Below, in pieces: positions 8,502 to 17,596 of a DNA stretch of 64,000 bases. Within the stretch, counting starts at the first letter, position 1, and the number at the start of each line of letters is the position of its first letter. Under the pieces are notes generated by a model. The model did no database searches. It was given only the letters and a program-made list of their open reading frames with translations, and was not told the DNA's origin. Source of the DNA: Anaerorhabdus furcosa (lineage in GTDB: Bacteria > Bacillota_I > Bacilli_A > Erysipelotrichales > Erysipelotrichaceae); NCBI RefSeq assembly GCF_900167375.1, contig NZ_FUWY01000006.1, positions 1 through 64,000 on the forward strand, written 5' to 3'. The position numbers were made by a program, and so were the translations under genes.

Positions 8502-11500
8502 TGGTTTAAGAGAAAAAAGATATGCATTAAATAAAGGATTTCATTGTATTCAATTCTTTGAAACAAGCATTGAACTGGATATCAATGAAGCTAGAAAATT
8601 TAATCTAAATGATTTATCGATTACTATATTGAATGATAATCAATACAATTACTTTAAAAAATATGAACTACAAGATGAAATTTCAATTGGAAGTAGTGAT
8701 GTAGCAAGTATACAAGTATTGAATTCGCACATTGAACGTATTCATTGTGTTATTAACCTTAAGAACAAAATAATTGAGAAACCAAGTTGTATTTTTATTA
8801 ATGGACAAATGAAAAAGCACTTTAATACGAATGATTTATTGACTCTCAATGAATTGAAAATACTGATTACTGATGATTTTGTTATGGTTAATCAATGTGA
8901 ATCGATTCGTGTTCATCTGGAGCAAATCAAAATCAAAAACTATTCTATTCAATCGATGAAGAATAAAAGAGGAATCTTTAGTCAAAAAAGACCTTATTCA
9001 ATAAAACCGACATGTACTCTAGAACTTCAGTCTTTCAATGAGGTACATGCAATTGAGAAACTGCCATTGTTCTTCTCTTTATTTCCAATCTTAATGATGT
9101 CCTGTGCTTCGCTTCTTTCAGGATCAATTATGGCTTATCAAGGATATTTACAAGGAAGAGAGCTTATTGAAGTGCTACCTTCTTTAATTGTACCCCTAGT
9201 GATGATAATGAGTAGTTTCTTCATTCATCCTTTGCAAAGACTGTATGAAAATAAAAAATATAAAAAGAAAGTAACTGTACTCATTGCGGAAATAAACCGA
9301 TATTATCAATCAATTGAAGAAGTTATTGAATTATTTAACTCGCAATTACTTGATTATGAGAGAGTAATATATCGAACTTCAAGGCAAATCATTGATGATT
9401 TTGAATGTGAAAATAAGTATGTTCAAAACATAGAGGGTGATGAAATAATTATTCCTCTAGGAAAAGGAACTATTTTAAGTGGTATTCAATTCAAGAATTT
9501 TCCCAAGGAAAATAATATTGCTTATAAACAATACATTGAGATTTACAATAAATACATGTTCTTGCACCATCATCTTGTAACAATCAATATTGTTGAATAC
9601 CGAAATATATGTACGAATTCAATGCAGTGTTTTCTATGGATATGTTTTTATCTAACTACACAAGTTAGTTCAAACAATCTATCACTTATTTTTATTTGTG
9701 ATATTGCGTGGTTATCAAAATATATACACTGTACATTATTTGAGCATTCAATATATCAAGATAAACATTATGTATATTCAAGTGTAAGTGAATTCAAGGA
9801 AAATGATTTTATTGAAGATCATCGCATCAAAATTGTATTGAACATCACAGGTGAAAGTTTTAGAAGTGAGAATACTTGTGTCCATTTGCTTCATTCAAAT
9901 CTTGTTCCAACTTTTTCAGATTGTCAGATTTTACTGGATAATAATAAAGGAAAACTGAAAACAACACAAAATGAAATTAATTTTCTATTTGAAGATATTG
10001 AAACTGATTTTCAAAAATTATTTGAAAAAATTCATTTTTATCAATCAAAACAAGATAAAAAACAACCTTCTACTGGTATAAATCTAAATCAACTTGCACA
10101 GCTTAATCTAGTGAAAAATTGGGAAAACAACACGACAATTAATTCCTTAGCAGTAAACATTGGATTTGATACTGAGGGGAAACCAGTAGAGTTAGACCTT
10201 CATGAGAGTAAGGATGGCCCACATTTGTTAGTTGGGGCAACTACAGGTGCTGGAAAATCCGAAAGTATTATTACGCTATGTATCATGCTTATGTTGAAAT
10301 ATTCATATCAAGATTTTCAATTTGTAGTTGTTGACTTTAAAGGTGGTGGGTTAGCGAACTCTTTTTATTATAATGGAGTAGCGTGTCCACATTTTATTGG
10401 GTCGATATCTAATTTAGATTCACATGAGATTCTACGTTTCTTTAGTGCAATTAAAATAGAAAGTAGAAGAAGACAAGTGTTGTTTAATCAAATGGCAGTT
10501 TTATCTAATACATCATCTGTGGACATAAAAAAATATCAACTGCAATGTGATCAATTACAGTTGGAAAAGTTGAGTCATTTGTTTGTAATTATTGATGAAT
10601 TTGCAGAGTTGAAAGTTGAGTATGAAGACTTTATAAAAGAATTGATTAGTTTAGCTCGTATTGGTCGAAGTTTAGGTATTCATCTAATTCTATCGACGCA
10701 GAAACCATCAAATGTTGTAGATGGGCAGATTTGGTCGAATTGTCGTACTCGAATTTCACTTCGCGTACAAGATAAACAAGATAGTCTAGAAATGATCGAT
10801 TCAAATCTTGCGTTTTACTTAGATAAGCCAGGACAGTTTTATAAGTACACTGATAATATCTTAACGAAGGGAGAATTCTATTACCTAAATAGTTCTTTTG
10901 ATAATGCAAATAGTATAGCTGTGTATGATTTATATCATCGCAAATTTAAATTGAATAAAAAGTCACAAGAAAGTATTCTTTCAAAAATATTAGAAAAATT
11001 GACTAGTCAGAGTTATAAGCCACAAATGTTGTGGAATCAACCATTAGAAAGAATTGAAAAAGAAGCGCTAAGATGGGTTAACCGTGGAATAGGAATAATA
11101 GATGATATCGAAACTAATTCTCAAATACCTTGTATTGTTGATTTAGTGCATACGTTATTTTATGTGAAAAATCAAAATGAATTGTTGAATTGGATATTAA
11201 CTCTTTTATATGCTTATTTAAAAATGTATGAGCCGATTGAAATTTATATCCTGGATTATGAAAAAATATTTAGTGCTTTAGCAAATTCAACAAGTTTTAT
11301 TCATTCGATTTCATCAGATGAATTACTGTTAAATCTATTAAAAGATTTAAGTTTTAAAAAGAATCAGGATAAAATAGATTTATTTATTGCACCAAGTAAT
11401 CATTTTTTAATTGAGAAAATGAATCTATTTGAAATAGAGTTTTATCGTTTTTTAAATGATGGATTCAATAAGAATATTTTTCTTAATTTATTTACCTACA

Positions 11501-12231
11501 CAGCTAATGCTATTCCTTATACTATAGCGGGTTATTTTCAAACAAAAATTGTATCTTCTTCATTTTCAAGACAAGATCTATCAATCATCTTTGAAGAGAA
11601 AGTGAGGTATGGTATTCATAAAGAAGACTTTTATTACATTCAAAAAGAGAAGATTAGCTACTTTAGGAAATTGAATGTCACTTTTGAAGACATCATAGAA
11701 AAGAAGCCAAAACTAAGCAAAAAGAAAATTATTTGTGAAATGCCAGAAATTGTTATAGGTAAAAAAGAGGGGAGGATAGGGATTAGTTATGAAACCTACC
11801 AATGGATTGATCTTCAGCAGTTTCCTTTTTGTTTTCTAGTTGCGAAGACAAGCTCGATATTGCTTCAATTCATTAGAAAATGTATTCCATCCTATCATCG
11901 TGTTTGGAATGAGGCGGAGCTATATGAGGCAAGAAAGAGTGTTGTTTTTGTAAAAGATTTAGATAAAGTTGATTCATTGACACTTAAAAAGAGTTTAAAT
12001 CAGAGAAAGCATCCCCTTGTATTCTGTTTAGATGTACAATCCAGTTCGCAAACATGGATTAAAGAAATAATGGAGGATGAATACATTTTATGGGTAGGAG
12101 ACGGTTTAAGTGAGCAATATATTATTGCGGTAAATAGGAAAATAAAATGTAATCGAAATCAAGGATACTATATGCATCATGAAAAAAGAGAGAAGGTACG
12201 ATTGATTGATGAGTTGTTTAATTGTGATTGA
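8482..12231 (+). CDS. essC: EssC/YukB-type FtsK-SpoIIIE ATPase of type VII secretion
   Basis: The 1249-residue protein has an N-terminal FHA-like region (about residues 60-140, with IGSSDVASIQVLNSHIERIH) and two membrane helices (about 195-250). It has one intact FtsK/SpoIIIE ATPase domain: Walker A GATTGAGKSES near residue 585, VVVDFKGGG, Walker B LFVIIDEFAEL near 702, and STQKP. The C-terminal 400 residues keep the shape of the second and third EssC ATPase domains but lack recognisable Walker A loops. Staphylococcal and Bacillus homologues are near 1480-1500 residues, so this is a shortened version. ATG 8482 is preferred (AAAGAGA five bases upstream); GTG 8467 in frame is possible. It is the membrane motor of the locus. 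Confidence 0.88.
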   Translation: MICIIHDGLREKRYALNKGFHCIQFFETSIELDINEARKFNLNDLSITILNDNQYNYFKKYELQDEISIGSSDVASIQVLNSHIERIHCVINLKNKIIEKPSCIFINGQMKKHFNTNDLLTLNELKILITDDFVMVNQCESIRVHLEQIKIKNYSIQSMKNKRGIFSQKRPYSIKPTCTLELQSFNEVHAIEKLPLFFSLFPILMMSCASLLSGSIMAYQGYLQGRELIEVLPSLIVPLVMIMSSFFIHPLQRLYENKKYKKKVTVLIAEINRYYQSIEEVIELFNSQLLDYERVIYRTSRQIIDDFECENKYVQNIEGDEIIIPLGKGTILSGIQFKNFPKENNIAYKQYIEIYNKYMFLHHHLVTINIVEYRNICTNSMQCFLWICFYLTTQVSSNNLSLIFICDIAWLSKYIHCTLFEHSIYQDKHYVYSSVSEFKENDFIEDHRIKIVLNITGESFRSENTCVHLLHSNLVPTFSDCQILLDNNKGKLKTTQNEINFLFEDIETDFQKLFEKIHFYQSKQDKKQPSTGINLNQLAQLNLVKNWENNTTINSLAVNIGFDTEGKPVELDLHESKDGPHLLVGATTGAGKSESIITLCIMLMLKYSYQDFQFVVVDFKGGGLANSFYYNGVACPHFIGSISNLDSHEILRFFSAIKIESRRRQVLFNQMAVLSNTSSVDIKKYQLQCDQLQLEKLSHLFVIIDEFAELKVEYEDFIKELISLARIGRSLGIHLILSTQKPSNVVDGQIWSNCRTRISLRVQDKQDSLEMIDSNLAFYLDKPGQFYKYTDNILTKGEFYYLNSSFDNANSIAVYDLYHRKFKLNKKSQESILSKILEKLTSQSYKPQMLWNQPLERIEKEALRWVNRGIGIIDDIETNSQIPCIVDLVHTLFYVKNQNELLNWILTLLYAYLKMYEPIEIYILDYEKIFSALANSTSFIHSISSDELLLNLLKDLSFKKNQDKIDLFIAPSNHFLIEKMNLFEIEFYRFLNDGFNKNIFLNLFTYTANAIPYTIAGYFQTKIVSSSFSRQDLSIIFEEKVRYGIHKEDFYYIQKEKISYFRKLNVTFEDIIEKKPKLSKKKIICEMPEIVIGKKEGRIGISYETYQWIDLQQFPFCFLVAKTSSILLQFIRKCIPSYHRVWNEAELYEARKSVVFVKDLDKVDSLTLKKSLNQRKHPLVFCLDVQSSSQTWIKEIMEDEYILWVGDGLSEQYIIAVNRKIKCNRNQGYYMHHEKREKVRLIDELFNCD

Positions 12232-12457
12232 AATTTTAGTATTAAATAAAAAGTGGTTAGTAAAGTGTGATTTGGATACTACTCTACAAGAGATACTTTC
12301 TTCCTTTTTCCAAGTAATTGGTGATGAAATTAAAGCAGATTCATATTACAGTGAACAGATGATTGTAGTGGATAAGTATTCCAATACAATTCTCCATCCA
12401 TATATTCAATGCAGTCAATTAGGTTTATACAATGGAATACACTTAACTATCATTTAA
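12206..12457 (+). CDS. YukD/EsaB-like ubiquitin-fold protein
   Basis: This small protein of about 83 residues overlaps the end of the EssC gene by 26 bases. Its pattern (IEILVLNKKWLVKCDLDTTL ... SQLGLYNGIHLTII) matches the ubiquitin-like fold of YukD/EsaB: a beta strand, a helix, and a closing short strand after LxxG. These proteins accompany type VII secretion loci. TTG 12206 has AGAAGG nine bases upstream; ATG 12209 is the alternative. It is the last gene of the T7SS operon, and no EssA, EssB or EsaA gene follows. A divergent family member is likely, given the limited similarity I can see. Confidence 0.65.
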   Translation: MMSCLIVIEILVLNKKWLVKCDLDTTLQEILSSFFQVIGDEIKADSYYSEQMIVVDKYSNTILHPYIQCSQLGLYNGIHLTII

Positions 12458-12487
12458 TTTAGTGTATAATAATTTTAAGAGGTGATG
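12443..12487 (+). promoter_or_regulatory. Promoter and ribosome-binding site of the M3 peptidase gene
   Basis: A -35 TTAACT (12443-12448), 16-bp spacer and -10 TATAAT (12465-12470) lie just upstream, followed by the ribosome-binding site AAGAGGTGAT (12478-12487). That site fixes ATG 12491 rather than the upstream GTG 12482 or ATG 12485, which overlap it. Confidence 0.65.
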
Positions 12488-12490
12488 AAA

Positions 12491-14188
12491 ATGAAATTTA
12501 CTGAATTTAAATATGAAAGACCTGATTTCGAATTAACAAAGGCAAGCCTTGAAATGTTACTATTCAAACTTGAACATAGTGAGAATGGTGAAGATTTTAT
12601 GGACAACTTCAATAAGATTAATAAAATTAGAAATCATGTAAATACAATGGTCACATTGTGTAGTATACGGTATTCGATTAATACAAAAGACGAGTTTTAC
12701 AGTAAAGAGAATGATTATTGGGATGAAGTAAGCCCAATGTATACAGAGTTAAGTACACGTTTATACAAAGTTGTATTGAATTCAAAATGCAAAGAAGAAA
12801 TCAAAGACAAAATACCAAATGCCTTTATGAAACTTGCAGAGTGTGCAGTTAAATCATTTGATCCAAAAATTATTCCAGATTTACAAGAAGAAAATCGCTT
12901 GGCATCAAGACATTCAAAGTTACTTGCGAGTGCTAAGATAGAGTTTGATGGAGAGACATATAATTTATCTAGCATTGGTGTTAAGATGACTGATAATGAC
13001 CGAAGTATACGTGAAAGAGCGACACAAGCAAAAATGGCTTGGTTAGAAGCAAATGAAGCTGAAATCGATGAGATTTATGATCAAATGGTTCATGTACGCA
13101 CCAAGATGGCTCAGGATTTAGGTTTTCCTAGTTATATAGAACTAGGTTATTTACGTATGTCACGTTTAGATTATGATGCTGAAATGGTAAAAAACTATCG
13201 TCAACAAGTTTTAAAATATATTGTTCCTGAATCGATGAAGTTATTTGAAGCTCAACGTAAAAGTTTGGGATTAGATAAGTTGGCATATTATGATTTAAAT
13301 AATGTATTTGTAACAGGTAATCCAAAACCAAAAGGAACAAAAGATGACTTGATTGATGCAGCAAACAAAATGTATCATGAAATGTCAAAAGAAACAGGAG
13401 AGTTCTTTGATGTATTGGTTGAACAAGAATTATTTGATTTAGAGAGTAAGCCTGGAAAAGAAGGTGGTGGCTATTGCACAGATTTAGTTGACTACAAAGT
13501 TCCATTTATCTTTAGTAATTTCAATGGAACAAGTGGAGATGTTGATGTTTTAACCCATGAAGCAGGACATGCACTTCAATCTTATTTATCAATGCAATCT
13601 ATCACAATACCAGAATGTATGTTTCCAACAATGGAAAGTGCTGAAATTCATTCAATGAGTATGGAATTCTTTGCACATCCTTGGATGGAGTACTTCTTTA
13701 AAGAAGATGCTGAAAAATATTATTATTCTCACGTTGCTGATGCAATTAAATTTATTCCTTATGGTGTTTTAGTAGACCATTTCCAACATGAAGTTTATGC
13801 AAACCCAAACTGCAGTAAAGATGAACGAAAACAAATGTGGCGTAAGCTTGAAAAACAATATTTACCACATAAAGACTACACGGGATGTGATTTCTTGGAA
13901 AGAGGATGTTGGTGGTTCCAACAAAGTCATATTTTCCATAATCCATTCTATTACATTGACTATACCTTAGCACAAGTATGTGCACTTCAATTTTGGAAAA
14001 GAGCGGTAGAAAAAGATCCAAAGGCTTGGAGTGATTACATTCATATTTGTAAAATTGGTGGAACAAAGACATTCTTAGAAATTGTAAAGGAAGCAGGATT
14101 AAAATCACCATTTGCTGATGGTACGGTTGAACCAATTATCCAATTTGCTGCTAATTATTTGGAAAAGTTTGATATATCTAAATTCTAA
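12491..14188 (+). CDS. M3-family oligoendopeptidase
   Basis: The 565-residue protein carries the zinc-metallopeptidase motif HEAGH at residues 356-360 (context DVDVLTHEAGHALQSYL). A downstream acidic helix, MESAEIHSMSMEFFAHP, supplies the third zinc ligand typical of clan MA M3 peptidases. Length and the long helical N-terminal half match PepF-like oligoendopeptidases, which cut short peptides in the cytoplasm. It has its own promoter and is separate from the T7SS operon. Its 3' end overlaps the convergent radical SAM gene by four bases with no terminator between them. Confidence 0.93.
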   Translation: MKFTEFKYERPDFELTKASLEMLLFKLEHSENGEDFMDNFNKINKIRNHVNTMVTLCSIRYSINTKDEFYSKENDYWDEVSPMYTELSTRLYKVVLNSKCKEEIKDKIPNAFMKLAECAVKSFDPKIIPDLQEENRLASRHSKLLASAKIEFDGETYNLSSIGVKMTDNDRSIRERATQAKMAWLEANEAEIDEIYDQMVHVRTKMAQDLGFPSYIELGYLRMSRLDYDAEMVKNYRQQVLKYIVPESMKLFEAQRKSLGLDKLAYYDLNNVFVTGNPKPKGTKDDLIDAANKMYHEMSKETGEFFDVLVEQELFDLESKPGKEGGGYCTDLVDYKVPFIFSNFNGTSGDVDVLTHEAGHALQSYLSMQSITIPECMFPTMESAEIHSMSMEFFAHPWMEYFFKEDAEKYYYSHVADAIKFIPYGVLVDHFQHEVYANPNCSKDERKQMWRKLEKQYLPHKDYTGCDFLERGCWWFQQSHIFHNPFYYIDYTLAQVCALQFWKRAVEKDPKAWSDYIHICKIGGTKTFLEIVKEAGLKSPFADGTVEPIIQFAANYLEKFDISKF

Positions 14189-15027
14189 TCAAATCGTTTA
14201 CGATATTCACAAGTTTGACATAAGGGTTCAGTGAGTTTATTCTCATTGAATCCTTTTATTATGTTTAAGTAACGAGGAGAATTTAAAATTTGTTGTAGTG
14301 ATGCATTGAAAAGATTTCCTAAATTAATTTCACCTTCAGCATCTAAACAACAAGGGACAACTGTTCCATCCACAAGAATCGCAATCATATCTTTACCACC
14401 ACGACATGTACCATGATTTGGATTTGAATTATTTGAAACAGATGGCCATTTGAATTCTTTTTCAAAATGAATAAAGATGTGTTCATCTAATTTATAACTA
14501 TTGGGTTTTGATGTAGGTAATAGCTCATATCTTGATTTTATAATTGCCAATGCTTCTTTAGCCTTTTGATTTAGCTGATCACTAACCCAAAAGCGGAGTT
14601 CAATGTAACCATCATTCTTCTTGCTATAATTATCAATAAATGAAAGTAATTGTGTAATGTAAGTTTTGGTGTCTATTTGTTGATAATCAAGACTATGCAA
14701 AGAAAAACTAATTTTGCGTAAAGAAGGATGCTGCTCTAAATTTGGATAATTAGCGATATAAGTACCATTAGTAACAAGTTGGACATTCATTTGGTATGTA
14801 TCGCATATTGTTAATAATTCATTGAATTTTGAATGCAATAAGGGTTCTCCTTGAACATGAAGATAGAGATAAGGAGTAACCTGTTTGATTTCCTTAACGC
14901 AGTATTCAAAATCATCCAATGACATCTCTTTTAAAGGGCGATGATGAAAAGCACAAAAAGCACAACGTAAGTTGCATTTGTTAGTAATTTCAATGTAAAC
15001 GCGTTTAATCTTGTTCATTGAGGTCAC
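14185..15027 (-). CDS. Radical SAM/SPASM-domain protein
   Basis: The 280-residue protein has the radical SAM cluster motif CNLRCAFC near residues 18-25, VQGEP as the SAM-binding GE motif, and a conserved VTNGTY. The C-terminal part has TCRGGKD, then PCCLDAEG and PLCQTCEYRKR, a SPASM-like set of cysteines for auxiliary iron-sulfur clusters. It overlaps the upstream TtcA-like gene by 23 bases, so the two are co-translated. SPASM proteins often modify peptides or act as maturation enzymes, but no peptide precursor is visible nearby. A role connected with tRNA sulfur chemistry is possible because of the pairing. Substrate unknown. Confidence 0.85.
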   Translation of the reverse strand: MTSMNKIKRVYIEITNKCNLRCAFCAFHHRPLKEMSLDDFEYCVKEIKQVTPYLYLHVQGEPLLHSKFNELLTICDTYQMNVQLVTNGTYIANYPNLEQHPSLRKISFSLHSLDYQQIDTKTYITQLLSFIDNYSKKNDGYIELRFWVSDQLNQKAKEALAIIKSRYELLPTSKPNSYKLDEHIFIHFEKEFKWPSVSNNSNPNHGTCRGGKDMIAILVDGTVVPCCLDAEGEINLGNLFNASLQQILNSPRYLNIIKGFNENKLTEPLCQTCEYRKRFD

Positions 15028-15766
15028 TTTGTTTAACCCATAAGTCTAATTGTTTTTGATTATGTAGCATCAATAAGAAGTTTTCTTTTGATGATGGATA
15101 AGTTTTGTAAATCGATTGTAGTAATTCTTTCATATCTTGACGCTTTGTATGACCATCCATTGGACAAGTACTTTTTACAATTGGAATATTTGCCTCATTT
15201 GTTGCAGCAATAATATCACTTTCAAAAGAATAGACAAAAGGTCGGATAAAGGTCATTTCAGAATTTGTTAAGAACATTTTAGGTGCAAATGTTGCAAGTC
15301 TACCACCAAAGATGGCATTTAAAAATAAGGTTTCTACTGCATCATCTGCGTGATGGGCAAAAGCTGTTTTATTGCAGTTTAATTTTTTGGCTTCATTAAT
15401 AACGGCACCTTTTTTAAGCTTGGAACAAATACTGCATTTAAGTGTTCCATCTTGGTTTGCTTGTATTTTCAAAATATCATAGATTCTTGAATCGATTGTA
15501 TAAAATTCAATATCATTTTTCTTGCAAAATTCAATAACTTCACTAAAATCCATATTAGGGAAACCCATCTTAATATGAATCCCAACGATTTCAATTTGTT
15601 TCTCCATATGGCGTTTTGCGATATTGCGATAAAGGGCAAGGCAATATAAAAGAAGCATACTGTCTTTTCCTCCAGATACGCCAACTGCAATGCGGTCACC
15701 ATTTTGCATTAAATTAAAGTCTAAATCAGCTTTTCTGATTCTTCCAAGTACATGTTTAACTGACAT
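15005..15766 (-). CDS. TtcA-family PP-loop tRNA 2-thiolation protein
   Basis: This protein of about 253 residues has the PP-loop ATP pyrophosphatase motif VSGGKDSMLLL near residues 30-40. It also has CSICSKLKKG, the cysteine pair typical of TtcA/TuCA-like tRNA thiolases, followed by AFAHHADDAVETL. These enzymes adenylate a tRNA base (C32 in the Escherichia coli TtcA case) and replace oxygen with sulfur using an iron-sulfur cluster. The start is ATG 15766, because AGGAG on the minus strand lies eight bases upstream; the in-frame GTG at 15775 overlaps that site. Overlap with the downstream radical SAM gene indicates one operon. Confidence 0.85.
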   Translation of the reverse strand: MSVKHVLGRIRKADLDFNLMQNGDRIAVGVSGGKDSMLLLYCLALYRNIAKRHMEKQIEIVGIHIKMGFPNMDFSEVIEFCKKNDIEFYTIDSRIYDILKIQANQDGTLKCSICSKLKKGAVINEAKKLNCNKTAFAHHADDAVETLFLNAIFGGRLATFAPKMFLTNSEMTFIRPFVYSFESDIIAATNEANIPIVKSTCPMDGHTKRQDMKELLQSIYKTYPSSKENFLLMLHNQKQLDLWVKQSDLNEQD

Positions 15767-15786
15767 ATTTTTCACTCCTAGATGCT

Positions 15787-15815
15787 TTGCTATTATATCA
15801 TGAACTTGATATAAT
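15787..15815 (+). promoter_or_regulatory. Promoter of truB operon
   Basis: TTGCTA (15787-15792), a 17-bp spacer and TATAAT (15810-15815) lie between the divergent TtcA-like gene and truB. Confidence 0.65.
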
Positions 15816-15836
15816 GTTGTAGGAAATGAGGAAACA

Positions 15837-16670
15837 ATGGACGGCGTTTACTATATAAAAAAGACAATGAATATGACATCTTTTGATGTTTGTGCAAAAA
15901 TAAGAAAAAAGTTCAATGAGAAATCAGTAGGACATACAGGAACACTCGATCCCAATGCTGAGGGTCTTTTAATTGTTTTATTGGGTAAAGCTTGCAAATG
16001 TTTACCTTATTGTGAACATAGTAAAAAAGAATATGTTGCAACAATACAGTTAGGTATTAAGACGGATACGGGAGATATTTGGGGTAAAACGATTGAAGAG
16101 AAAGAAGTTATAAGCTTTGATCAAAATCAATTAAATGAGGTATTAAATTCTTTTTTAGGGCCTCAAACACAAATACCACCTATGGTATCTGCAATTAAGG
16201 TGAATGGCAAAAAGCTCTATGAGTATCATCGTGAAGGCAAGGAAGTAGAAGTTAAACCACGTAATATTGTTATTGATGAAATTGAATGTTTATCAAATGA
16301 TCATGAAATTAAAATAAGGGCGGTAGTATCTAGTGGCACATACATTCGTGTTTTATGCGAGGATATCGCAAAGAAATTAGGAACTGTGGGTTCCATGTCA
16401 TCTTTGGTACGAACTAAAATTGGCAATGTTTCTTTAGCAGATGCACTGGTCTTAGATGATTTAACAGGTGATAATATTCATGATATTGAAGATGTGATTA
16501 ATCCAATCTATCCAAGAATTGAAGTAGATTGTGTAAAAGAAGTGATGCAAGGAAAGCGAATCAAACTTGATTGTGAGGAGGAAATTGTAATTTTGACACA
16601 TAATCAAAAAGTTTTAGCTGCATATGAAAAAGAAGGTAATGAATATCGTAGTAAAAGAGGATTATGGTAA
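15837..16670 (+). CDS. truB: tRNA pseudouridine(55) synthase
   Basis: The 277-residue protein has the TruB signature GHTGTLDPNAEGLLIVLLG, including the catalytic aspartate of GTLDP, and the family start GVYYIKKTMNMTSFDV. It isomerises U55 in the T-loop of elongator tRNAs. The SGTYIRVLCEDIAKKLG segment near residue 170 is also typical. It heads a truB-ribF-methyltransferase operon and ends overlapping the next start (TAATG). A GAGG ribosome-binding site lies five bases before the ATG. Confidence 0.96.
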   Translation: MDGVYYIKKTMNMTSFDVCAKIRKKFNEKSVGHTGTLDPNAEGLLIVLLGKACKCLPYCEHSKKEYVATIQLGIKTDTGDIWGKTIEEKEVISFDQNQLNEVLNSFLGPQTQIPPMVSAIKVNGKKLYEYHREGKEVEVKPRNIVIDEIECLSNDHEIKIRAVVSSGTYIRVLCEDIAKKLGTVGSMSSLVRTKIGNVSLADALVLDDLTGDNIHDIEDVINPIYPRIEVDCVKEVMQGKRIKLDCEEEIVILTHNQKVLAAYEKEGNEYRSKRGLW

Positions 16671-17596
16671 TGAAAGTTGATAAAATTAGCTTAAACTGTA
16701 CAAAAATAAGTGAGCCCATTGCTGCATGCATTGGTTATTTTGATGGTCTACATCTTGGACATAGAGCTTTAATAAACAAAACAATTGAAGTTGCAAAGGA
16801 GAAAAAAGTTGAAAGTGCTTTAATCACATTTTCTCCAGATCCATGGGTGACAATTAAAGGCTTAACAAATGTACAGCATTTAACAAGTGAAAAAAGAAGA
16901 ATTGAACTGGCTGAAAAACTGGGGATTGATCGTGTTATTATTTTGGATTTTACAAAAGAAATGTCAGAGCTAGCACCAGAAGAGTTTATAAACCAAGTTT
17001 TAATACCTTGTAATTTGAAAGCACTTATTTGTGGATTTGATTTTCATTATGGGTTTAAAGGTGCAGGAAATACAGAAACATTAAAACAAAACTCTAGTTC
17101 ATTATTTGATTTAGTAGTTATTGAATCAATTAATGAAGAAGAAAAGAAAATTAGTACGACAAGAATAACTGAATATTTGGAGTCAGGTGAAGTTGAACAT
17201 GCTAATCGTTTGCTTGGTTATCCCTATGAGATTTATGGTGAAGTAGTCCATGGATACAAAAGGGGTAGAGAAATTGGATTTCCAACTGCGAATGTGGATG
17301 TACTTGATGAACTTATCATTCCACGAGTAGGTGTTTATGCTGGATGGACTATCATTGATGGTATACGTTATCAAAGTATGATTAATGTAGGTCATAATCC
17401 AACATTCAATTTTTCTAAGAAATTATCGGTTGAATCTAATATTTTTGATTTTGATGATCAAATTTATGGCAAAGAAATTCGAATTCAATTTGTATCTTAT
17501 TTAAGAGATGAATTAAAATTTGATACGATTCAAGAACTAATTGATCAAATGGATTTGGATAAAGTGAAGACCATTGAGGTTTTAAGTAATGAATGA
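16670..17596 (+). CDS. ribF: Bifunctional riboflavin kinase/FAD synthetase
   Basis: The 308-residue protein has the N-terminal FMN adenylyltransferase motif GYFDGLHLGHRALI and STTRI. The C-terminal flavokinase domain has GREIGFPTANVDVLDELIIP, GVYAGW and MINVGHNPTF. It converts riboflavin to FMN and FAD. ATG 16670 overlaps the truB stop codon and has AGAGGA eight bases upstream, so I prefer it to the in-frame ATG six bases earlier. The truB-ribF pairing is common in Bacillota. Confidence 0.95.
   Translation: MKVDKISLNCTKISEPIAACIGYFDGLHLGHRALINKTIEVAKEKKVESALITFSPDPWVTIKGLTNVQHLTSEKRRIELAEKLGIDRVIILDFTKEMSELAPEEFINQVLIPCNLKALICGFDFHYGFKGAGNTETLKQNSSSLFDLVVIESINEEEKKISTTRITEYLESGEVEHANRLLGYPYEIYGEVVHGYKRGREIGFPTANVDVLDELIIPRVGVYAGWTIIDGIRYQSMINVGHNPTFNFSKKLSVESNIFDFDDQIYGKEIRIQFVSYLRDELKFDTIQELIDQMDLDKVKTIEVLSNE

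Noticed and set aside
5859..12457. Complete canonical T7SS locus
   Set aside because: EsaA, EssA and EssB genes are not in the window; the locus is reported as a reduced form.
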